From NCBI GenBank assembly GCA_019636195.1, contig JAHBYA010000010.1:62001-126000 (forward strand): a stretch of 64,000 nucleotides of DNA, in the 5' to 3' direction. The DNA comes from Planctomycetota bacterium. GTDB taxonomy: Bacteria > Planctomycetota > UBA8742 > UBA2392. Positions 1-6,470 of the stretch are shown piece by piece (position 1 is the stretch's first letter; every line of letters begins with the position of its first letter). A model generated the notes under the pieces. The model made no database searches and had not been told where the DNA came from. It saw nothing but the letters and a program-made list of their open reading frames with translations. The translations under genes were made by a program, and so were the position numbers.

Positions 1-597
1 GTGATCGGGCAGGCTTGCGACGTACGCGACAGCCCGCAGCTCGACTGCGCCGCGGTCGTGCAGCATCAGTGGTTCGCGCCTGCCCCAGGGCGTGATGCGT
101 GTGTGCGTCAAGCCGCCGCCCGCCGGAAAAAACCCAAGCCGCTCCGCGCTGTGCAGCACGTCCGCGCCCATGCGCCGCAGCAGCGGCAGAAAGGCGTGCT
201 GCACAAAGTCCAGCGGCGGCGCCGAGGCGTTGTGGGTGCCGCCTTCGATGCTGACGAAGCTTTCGGTGTCGGCCAGCAGCAGCGGGTACAGCACCGTCTG
301 CAGCACCAGCGCGGCGCTGCCCGCCGAGCCAACGCTGAACCGATACTTGCCGGGGAATGTGCCCTGCGGCGCGAACAGCAGGTCGCGGCTGCCCACTTCG
401 TCGCCTGTTACTTCGGCGTTGCTGATCTGCTGCGCGGCCCGCACGCACGCCAGGTGCTGCTTGCCCAAACCCGGCTTGTCGCGGCCGGCGCGGATATTGA
501 ACAGCCGAAACGGCTGGCCCGTGACAATGGACAACGCCAGCGAGGTACGAAGCACCTGCCCGCCGCCTTCGCCCTCGCTGCCGTCGATCTCGATCAC
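1..597 (-). CDS. rtcA: RNA 3'-terminal phosphate cyclase RtcA (3' part beyond window)
   Basis: RtcA converts an RNA 3'-phosphate to a 2',3'-cyclic phosphate using ATP. The first 199 codons are present, and the frame is open to the window edge. The protein opens with IEIDGSEGEGGGQVLRTSLA, the family's N-terminal signature, followed by RAGRDKPGLGKQH, a GTHNASAPPLDF segment matching the GGTHNPxAPPxD block, and FFPAGGG, the usual YPxGGG motif. The start is a GTG one base after the rtcB stop, chosen because the conserved N-terminus begins exactly there. It is cotranscribed with rtcB. An ATG-only or complete-ORF search misses the gene because it starts with GTG and runs off the edge. Confidence 0.93.
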   Translation of the reverse strand, partial: MIEIDGSEGEGGGQVLRTSLALSIVTGQPFRLFNIRAGRDKPGLGKQHLACVRAAQQISNAEVTGDEVGSRDLLFAPQGTFPGKYRFSVGSAGSAALVLQTVLYPLLLADTESFVSIEGGTHNASAPPLDFVQHAFLPLLRRMGADVLHSAERLGFFPAGGGLTHTRITPWGRREPLMLHDRGAVELRAVAYVASLPDH

Positions 598-598
598 G

Positions 599-1822
599 TC
601 ATCCCTTCACGCACACGATCTGCTTCAGGGTGTGGACGATTTCGACGAGATCTTTCTGCGCTTCCATGACCGCGTCGATGTCCTTGTATGCGGCCGGCGT
701 CTCGTCCAGCACGTCTTTGTCCTTGCGGCACTCAATGCCCGCCGTGGCCGCTTCGTGGTCGCGCACCGTGAACTTCTTGCGCGCCTCGTTGCGGCTCATG
801 ACGCGGCCCGCGCCGTGGCTGCATGAATGAAAGCTTTCTTCACAGCCAAGGCCGCGCACGATGTAGCTGCGTGCGCCCATGCTGCCGGGGATGATGCCAA
901 GCTCGCCCTTGCGCGCGCTGACGGCGCCCTTGCGGGTCACGAACACCTGCTCGCCGTAATGTTCTTCGCGCTGCACGTAGTTGTGGTGGCAGTTAACGGC
1001 CATCACGTCGGCCGTGAACTCAGGTACCAGCCCGGTGTGCCATATGGCCGCTACCACCGCGCGCATCATGGCGTCGCGGTTGGCGCGGGCGTAGTCCTGC
1101 GCCCAGCCGACGGCGGCCACGTAATCGTCAAAATGCTCGGCGCCTTCTTCAAAGTAGGCCAGGTTTTCATCGGGCAGGTTCTTCGCGTGTTTGCGCATGT
1201 CGCGCTTGGCAAGCTCAATGAAATGCGTGCCGATGCGGTTGCCCACGCCGCGGCTGCCGCTGTGCAGCATGAACCACACCTGCTGCGACTCGTCCAGGCA
1301 CACTTCAATGAAGTGGTTGCCCGTGCCCAGTGTGCCGATGTGCGCCGCCGGGTGGGCGTTGCGGCCCAGCTTGGGGTACTTGTCGAGGATCTTTGTGTAG
1401 CCGGCCTCAAGCTGCATGAACGCCTCAAGGGCGTGGTCGGGCGGGTCGGACCATGCGCCGCGGTCATTGCGGCCGCCGCGGTCAGTGCGGCCGTGGGGCA
1501 CGGCACGCTCAATGGCGCCGCGGATCGGGGCAAGGTTGTCGGGCAGGTGCTCGGCCTTCAGCGTGGTCTTGACCGCGCACATGCCGCAGCCGATGTCCAC
1601 GCCCACGGCGGCGGGGATGATCGCGGACTTGGTCGGCACGACGCTGCCGACGGTCGCGCCCAGGCCCCAATGCACGTCGGGCATGGCGGCGACCCACTTG
1701 TGAACGATGGTCAGCTTGGCGGTGTTGATCAGCTGCTGCTGCGCGTTGTCGTCAAAGTGAACGCCCTCAATCCATGCCTTGATCGGCACGGCGCCCTTGT
1801 GAGTGATCATCTTGTACGGCAT
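599..1822 (-). CDS. rtcB: RNA-splicing ligase RtcB
   Basis: This is a GTP- and Mn-dependent ligase that joins 2',3'-cyclic-phosphate or 3'-phosphate RNA ends to 5'-OH ends in RNA repair or tRNA splicing. The 407-residue product has the family length. Visible motifs in order are VDIGCGMCAVKT, GTLGTGNHFIEV, HSGSRGVGN, NCHHNYVQREEH, GIIPGSMGARSYIVRG and CSHGAGRVMSR; the histidine of the last motif is the GTP-guanylylated residue in characterised RtcB. The start is the ATG at MPYKMITHKGAV; an upstream in-frame extension has no family similarity. The stop is one base from the rtcA GTG, so the two form an RNA-repair operon. No RtcR-type activator is visible within the window. Confidence 0.96.
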   Translation of the reverse strand: MPYKMITHKGAVPIKAWIEGVHFDDNAQQQLINTAKLTIVHKWVAAMPDVHWGLGATVGSVVPTKSAIIPAAVGVDIGCGMCAVKTTLKAEHLPDNLAPIRGAIERAVPHGRTDRGGRNDRGAWSDPPDHALEAFMQLEAGYTKILDKYPKLGRNAHPAAHIGTLGTGNHFIEVCLDESQQVWFMLHSGSRGVGNRIGTHFIELAKRDMRKHAKNLPDENLAYFEEGAEHFDDYVAAVGWAQDYARANRDAMMRAVVAAIWHTGLVPEFTADVMAVNCHHNYVQREEHYGEQVFVTRKGAVSARKGELGIIPGSMGARSYIVRGLGCEESFHSCSHGAGRVMSRNEARKKFTVRDHEAATAGIECRKDKDVLDETPAAYKDIDAVMEAQKDLVEIVHTLKQIVCVKG

Positions 1823-1915
1823 GGGTGCCTCGTTCAGTACTGTACCGCAACGGGCAGGGGTTGCACCAAATGAACGGCGCGGGCTCTCGCCCGCGCCGAA
1901 TGGCATTGGCCCGGC

Positions 1916-3013
1916 CTAGCGTTCGATGTCCGGCTTTGTTCGGTCCTGCTTTGCGGCCTTTTGCTTGAACACCCAGATGTACGGCGTGCGGCCCGGGTAG
2001 GACGCCTTCACCTTGCTGTCTTCGGACTTTTCCATCTCAAACATTGTGTACGCGCCCACCACGATGTCCAGCTTCCCATCACCGTTGTAGTCCACTATGT
2101 CGATGTACCAGCCGTACTCGGGGCCGGGCTGGTCCTTCGGGTTGTCGGCCTTGTCGAGCAGCGTCTTGGCCGGCTCAAGCTTCGGCTGGCCCTTTTCGGC
2201 GGTGTTGCGGTACCACAGCACTTTGCCCTCGAAGGTGCCGACGATGAGGTCAACCTTGCCGTCCCCGTCCCAGTCCACCATGCGCGGATTGGTTACTTTG
2301 CCGCCTGCCGCCAGGGGTTTGTCACCGACCATCAACTGCGTGCTGCTTGTCGCAAACTTGGGTTCTTTTGCGCTGCCCTCGTTCAGACACAGCCACAAGC
2401 CGCCATCGCGGTCGCCCATGATGATGTCGAGGTCGCCGTCGCCATCCCAGTCAAACGCGAGCGCCGAAATCGCGTGTGCGCTTGCGCCCTTGCCTCCCGT
2501 GCGGTCCTTGCTGGTCCACTTCTTGGCGCCGTAGTCCCAGTATTGTGCCAGAAGGATGCGGCTGCCCTCTTTGTCCATCACGTGCTCGGGCTTTTTGAAG
2601 CCTTCCTTGCTGCCGTAGCTCACCCAGGGCGAGCCGTCAAACGTGGCGGTGAAAATGTCCGTGATACCGTCGGCATTGAAATCCACGAACTGTGGACCCA
2701 TGCCGATGCATCACCAATTGCTGAATTTCAACGGCTTGCCGTCGGCGCCATTGAGCGGCTTTTCGTCGGACCAGCCGTCTTTGGTGCGGCTTACGACCGT
2801 AAGGTTGCCGAACAGGTCGCCGATCACCATTTCAAGGTTTCCGTCGCCATCGATGTCGTGAAAACCCGGCGAGGGGTACAGCCGCTCGCGATCATTCAAT
2901 TGGTAGCCGACAAAACTGTCGCCGGCCTTGATACGCACCGGCGCCTCAAACGTCTGGGCAGGCAACGCAATCGCGCCGACTGCCAAGAGACCCAGCACAG
3001 TCTCCCGAATCAT
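1916..3013 (-). CDS. Exported FG-GAP/VCBS-repeat protein with predicted selenocysteine (Sec101-Cys102)
   Basis: A 365-residue secreted protein with a clear signal peptide (MIRETVLGLLAVGAIALPAQ) and a strong AAGGAGA ribosome-binding site. At least five calcium-binding FG-GAP loops follow, for example DIDGDGNLEMVIGD, DWDGDGDLDIIMGD, DWDGDGKVDLIVGT and DYNGDGKLDIVVGA, consistent with a beta-propeller. One in-frame TGA at 2713-2711 (codon 101) lies between FSNW and CIGMGPQFVDF. Propeller repeats continue in the same frame on both sides, so this is not two genes. The second FG-GAP protein at 27310 has TGA at the matching place, also followed by Cys-Ile-Gly. A SECIS-like hairpin follows directly. 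I therefore read UGA as selenocysteine in a Sec-Cys pair. The alternative is a nonsense mutation, which two independent genes make unlikely. Function is unknown; the vicinal Sec-Cys suggests redox or metal chemistry outside the cytoplasm. Confidence 0.78.
2670..2706 (-). promoter_or_regulatory. Predicted bacterial SECIS hairpin
   Basis: Counting from the base after UGA, bases 5-11 (TCGGCAT) pair perfectly with bases 35-41 (ATGCCGA). Bases 14-19 (GTCCAC) pair with 25-30 (GTGGAT, one G-U). The apical loop is AGTTC at bases 20-24. The distance from UGA and the G at loop position 2 match the bacterial SECIS model. The same inner stem position and loop start recur in the paralogue at 27.6 kb. Confidence 0.7.
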
Positions 3014-3104
3014 GGCTTCTCCTTAGAGCAGGGGAACAAGGGCAGTCACCCGGGGGCCAAGCATTATACGACCAAAGAGGGCGTTCGAGAGCAAAATCAC
3101 GAGG

Positions 3105-3410
3105 TCAGGTCCGCCTTTGCTGTTGCGGCGAGGGGCGGACGGTAAGCGGCGCCTTTGGCCCGAACTGCACGGCGGCGCGAACACTTGCCGGGTCAATGCG
3201 TGCGCCCGCCAGGGCGATTCCCAGCGTGGTTTCCACCGCGGCCAGGCGGGTTTCATCGATGTGGCGCTCTTCAAACTCGATTGTCCAGACGCTGGCCAAG
3301 CCATCGAGGCGCACCCAGCTCAGCTTGCCGAACTTTTCCTCGAACATCATGCGGCAGACCCGATCTACCGAATCGTCAAACTCAAGCACGAGCATTGCGG
3401 TCATTTCCAT
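3105..3410 (-). CDS. Small hypothetical protein downstream of prmC
   Basis: A 101-residue soluble protein starting MEMTAMLVLEFDDSVDRV, with no recognisable family motif, signal peptide or membrane segment. I chose the ATG at 3410, two bases after the prmC stop and preceded by a G-rich stretch (GGGGG) that can serve as ribosome-binding site; a longer in-frame start would overlap prmC. It is probably translationally coupled to prmC. The predicted fold is mixed alpha/beta. Function unknown. Confidence 0.6.
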   Translation of the reverse strand: MEMTAMLVLEFDDSVDRVCRMMFEEKFGKLSWVRLDGLASVWTIEFEERHIDETRLAAVETTLGIALAGARIDPASVRAAVQFGPKAPLTVRPSPQQQRRT

Positions 3411-3412
3411 GG

Positions 3413-4246
3413 TTACCCCCTGGCCCACAGCACACGGTCAAGCCCGGCCATGTCAGGCAGCGTGCGCACGTCTTTCAAGCCCGCCGCCGTAGCCAGTTTG
3501 CGCAGCGCTTCGCCCTGGTTGAATCCGTGCTCGAACAGGCACAAGCCTTCGGGCTTCAGCACGCCCGCAACTTGGCGCAGCAAACGCGCGGCAATCGCCG
3601 TGCCGCCCTTGCCGCCGAACAGCGCTTCGTGCGGCTCATGCTCAAGCACTTCGGGTTGCAGGCCTTCCGCGTCGGCTGGGTCAATGTAGGGCGGGTTGCT
3701 CACGATCAGGTCAAAGGGGCCGGCGGCTGCGCTTAGTCCGTCCATGCGGGCGACAAACAGGCGTGCCCCAAGCCGCGCCGCATTCTCGCGTGTAACTGCG
3801 ACGGCGGTCGCGCTGATGTCGGTCGCCAGCACGCGCAGGCCCGGAAACTCAAGCGCCAGCGTGACTGCAAGGGCGCCACTGCCACAGCCGATGTCGGCGG
3901 CGAGACCAGCAGGCGCAGGCAACTCTTTCTTGAGCAAGTCGATCATGGTTTCTGTTTCGGGGCGCGGAACCAGCACACCGGGGCGCACAGCAAACATTCG
4001 TCCGTAAAACTCGCGCTCGCCCAGGATGTAGTCAACGGGCTCACGGCTTGCGCGGCGGGCTTGCATGGCCTCGAATTCGCAAAGCTGCCCAGGCGTTAGC
4101 TCGCGCTCGCCCGCGCCCTTTAAATCGCCGCGCGAGACGCCCAGCGCGCGGGCAAGCAGCAACTCGGCGTTCAGGCGCGGCGAATCAACGCCAGCCCGCG
4201 CAAAGCGCTCAATTGCCCGCTCAAGCACATCCCGCACCGAAAGCAT
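3413..4246 (-). CDS. prmC: Peptide chain release factor N5-glutamine methyltransferase PrmC (HemK)
   Basis: Methylates the glutamine of the GGQ motif in release factors RF1/RF2 using S-adenosylmethionine. The 277-residue length is typical. It has an N-terminal helical region, the SAM-binding motif ADIGCGSGALAVTLA at about residues 117-131, and the diagnostic catalytic NPPY in LIVSNPPYIDP. It continues with the family's conserved LQPEVLEHEPHEALFGG block. prfA is not next to it here. The gene lies downstream of the MATE gene, separated by two GC hairpins, and is followed two bases later by a small hypothetical gene. Confidence 0.95.
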   Translation of the reverse strand: MLSVRDVLERAIERFARAGVDSPRLNAELLLARALGVSRGDLKGAGERELTPGQLCEFEAMQARRASREPVDYILGEREFYGRMFAVRPGVLVPRPETETMIDLLKKELPAPAGLAADIGCGSGALAVTLALEFPGLRVLATDISATAVAVTRENAARLGARLFVARMDGLSAAAGPFDLIVSNPPYIDPADAEGLQPEVLEHEPHEALFGGKGGTAIAARLLRQVAGVLKPEGLCLFEHGFNQGEALRKLATAAGLKDVRTLPDMAGLDRVLWARG

Positions 4247-4270
4247 CGCGCATCAAACTACAGGCAATGA

Positions 4271-4328
4271 GCCCCGAGCGTAAGCTCGGGGCCGGGGGGG
4301 TGGCGGGCCCCGACCTGACGGTCGGGGC
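4271..4328. repeat. Two tandem near-identical GC hairpins
   Basis: Two perfect 9-bp stems with 4-nt loops: GCCCCGAGC-GTAA-GCTCGGGGC at 4271-4292 and GCCCCGACC-TGAC-GGTCGGGGC at 4307-4328. They lie between the MATE stop and the prmC start. The stems share seven bases, suggesting duplication. They could terminate MATE transcription or be a small intergenic repeat. No T-tract follows in the transcribed direction. Confidence 0.7.
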
Positions 4329-4331
4329 TCA

Positions 4332-5753
4332 CTAGACCAACCTTTTGCGCCAGGCGCCGGATTTCCAGCGCAGCAGCAGAAAGCTGCCGATCAGCGTTAT
4401 ATGCACCAGCGCGGCAATCCAGCCGCCCTTGGCACCCATGCCGTACTGCGGCAGAAAGTCCACCCAGCCTTCACCGGGGGCAAAGATAAGCACATGGCTC
4501 AGCGGGACAAAGATGCACCATGCCAGCACCAGCAGCGCGACCGTGGGCACCACCACGTCGCCCGCGCCGCGCAGGCAGCCCAGCGTGCCCAGGTTCAGCG
4601 CGTCGAACAACTGATAGAACGCCGCAATGAACAGCAGCGTCGCTGCAAGCTCAACCACGGCTTGGGCATTGGGATCATCGCCGGTGACGAACACGCTGCT
4701 CAGCGGCCCGCCGGCGGTCAAGAACAACAGCGCCCACAGCGCCATCCAGCCGAACGCCAGCTTGATGCACGCGCTGCCGACACGGGCGGCCCAGTCTTTG
4801 TCGCCGACGCCGATGCTCTGGCCCACCAGTGTCGCCGCCGCAAAGTTGAGTCCCGCGACCGGCAAGAACGCCAGCGAAGTCAAAATCATCGCGATTTGAG
4901 TGGCTGCGCCGGGCACTGTGCCCAGTTTGCCGACCATCAGTTGAAAGGCCGCAAACGCGCCCACGTCAAACATTGAGTGAATGCCGATCGGCATGCCCAG
5001 CATGAACACCGCGGCAAGTATTCTCGCGCGCGGTCGCCAGACGCGCGTCGTCGCGTACTCGCTACGAAACTGCCGCGCAAAAAACACTGCCGTGTAAAAC
5101 AGCACCGCGCAGGCAACCGCCAGCGTCGTCGCCAGCCCCGCGCCGTACATGCCCCAGCCAAGCTTCAGGATCAGCAGCCAGTTCAGCGCCACGTTCACCA
5201 GCGCGGCCACAACCGCGCCCATCAGCGAAATGCGCGTGCGCCCGACACCGTTGAAGAAATTTCCCAGTGCAAAGTACGCGACCACCAGGCCGCCGCCCGC
5301 CATGCGCGGCAGCCAGTAATCCGACGCCGCATTCACCACCTGCGCCGGCAGCGCGAAAAAACCGAAAATCGCTTCGCCTGCCAGCGCAACGCCGACGGCC
5401 AGCGGCGCCATCAGTATCGCCGCGTACAGCCCGTGCCACGCGGCTTGCGCGGCGCGCGGTTTGCGGCCTTCACCATGGCGCTGGGCGGCAATGGTCTGCA
5501 CGGCAATGCCCGCACCGCCGAACAGCAGCAGCACCGTAAAGCTGGAAAAGTTCACGGCGTTCATGCCGGCAACGGCATCCGCGCCAAGGCGCCCGACAAA
5601 CCAGGTGTCAATCACGTTCAGCAGTGCCTGCACGCCGAACTGCACAAACAGCGGCCATGCCAGAACCACCACCGCGCGATAATCAACGCGGCGCGTGCCG
5701 TCCGGCGAGTAAAGCACAGCCGGCAGGCGCGAGTTTGCGGCGGGGGCGTTCAT
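4332..5753 (-). CDS. MATE-family multidrug/solute efflux transporter
   Basis: A 473-residue integral membrane protein of the NorM/DinF type, with about twelve hydrophobic segments in two related halves. It has typical MATE features: a WPLFVQFGVQALLNVIDTWFVG opening helix region, AGMNAV, and the second-half block ATLVGQSIGVGDKDWAARVG with the Gly-Gln-Gly-like turn. It exports cationic compounds in exchange for Na+ or H+; the substrate cannot be inferred here. The ATG at 5753 (MNAPAANSRL) is the likelier start because the upstream six codons add only polar residues. No ribosome-binding site stands out. Confidence 0.88.
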   Translation of the reverse strand: MNAPAANSRLPAVLYSPDGTRRVDYRAVVVLAWPLFVQFGVQALLNVIDTWFVGRLGADAVAGMNAVNFSSFTVLLLFGGAGIAVQTIAAQRHGEGRKPRAAQAAWHGLYAAILMAPLAVGVALAGEAIFGFFALPAQVVNAASDYWLPRMAGGGLVVAYFALGNFFNGVGRTRISLMGAVVAALVNVALNWLLILKLGWGMYGAGLATTLAVACAVLFYTAVFFARQFRSEYATTRVWRPRARILAAVFMLGMPIGIHSMFDVGAFAAFQLMVGKLGTVPGAATQIAMILTSLAFLPVAGLNFAAATLVGQSIGVGDKDWAARVGSACIKLAFGWMALWALLFLTAGGPLSSVFVTGDDPNAQAVVELAATLLFIAAFYQLFDALNLGTLGCLRGAGDVVVPTVALLVLAWCIFVPLSHVLIFAPGEGWVDFLPQYGMGAKGGWIAALVHITLIGSFLLLRWKSGAWRKRLV

Positions 5754-5848
5754 GTCGCGACTGTAACGAATCACCGTTGCAGTTTGTGCCCGAAAAGCAC
5801 GGAACGCGGGCTTCCAGCCCGCAAGGCGGCCGGGAGGGCAGCGGACCG

Positions 5849-6343
5849 TTACTTGTAGTTGCCGAAGGTGATCGGCAGCGGCAGGTCAAGTTCGCGCACG
5901 GCGGCTTGCACGGCTTGCAACTCGTCGCGGCTTTTGCTGGTTACGCGAATCACGTCGCCCTGGATGCTGGCCTGCGCCTTGAACTTCTTTTCCTTGATCA
6001 GCTTGGTGATGATCTTGGCTTTGTCGGCGGGGATGCCTTCGATGATGTTGTAGATCTGGCGAATGCCCTGGCCGGTGGCGGGCTCTTCGGTCTTGAGTTC
6101 CATGGCCTTCACGTTGACGCCGCGCTTGCTGAGCTTTGTCTTGAAGATATCCAGCATTGCTTCAAGCACGGCTTTGTCGCTGGCGGTGGCGGTGACCTTC
6201 TTTTCGCCCTTGTTCCATTCGATCAGCGCGGTCTTGCCTTTGAAATCCCAGCGCTGGGCGATTTCTTTCTGGGCCTGCTGCCACGCGTTGTCGATTTCAT
6301 GCACGTCAACGCTGGCCATGATGTCCATGCTGCTGTCAGCCAT
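5849..6343 (-). CDS. yajQ: YajQ-family nucleotide/c-di-GMP-binding protein
   Basis: The 164-residue protein matches YajQ in length and layout, with two ferredoxin-like halves. Diagnostic stretches are WDFKGKTALIEW near the N-terminus, KRGVNVKAMELK, the internal GQGIRQIYNIIEGIPADKAK block, and the C-terminal DLPLPITFGNYK. Family members bind cyclic-di-GMP or nucleotides and act in RNA or virulence regulation. Start ATG 6343 gives the normal N-terminal length (DVHEIDNAW close to the start). Copies of a CAGGTTTCAGG-type intergenic repeat lie just upstream at about 6358-6391. Confidence 0.93.
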   Translation of the reverse strand: MADSSMDIMASVDVHEIDNAWQQAQKEIAQRWDFKGKTALIEWNKGEKKVTATASDKAVLEAMLDIFKTKLSKRGVNVKAMELKTEEPATGQGIRQIYNIIEGIPADKAKIITKLIKEKKFKAQASIQGDVIRVTSKSRDELQAVQAAVRELDLPLPITFGNYK

Positions 6344-6357
6344 GTGTGGCTCCACCA

Positions 6358-6391
6358 CAGGTTCGAGATTTCAGGTTCTAGGTTTCAGGGG
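6358..6391. repeat. CAGGTTTCAGG-type intergenic repeat, single arm
   Basis: A short tract with repeated CAGGTT/TTTCAGG units upstream of yajQ. It resembles the arms of the inverted repeats at 36.0-36.1 and 36.5-36.6 kb. I see no clear opposite arm here. Confidence 0.45.
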
Positions 6392-6470
6392 GCGCCACGC
6401 GCAACCCCCAAGGAGGCGTGTTGTCGCTTGCCGGTTGTCTGTCGAACGCAGACACCCGGCCTCTGGCCCC

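Noticed and set aside
1916..3013. Reading the region as two separate genes or a pseudogene split at 2711
   Set aside because: The frame and the FG-GAP blades continue through the TGA, the downstream part has no ribosome-binding site or signal peptide, and the paralogue has the identical interruption.
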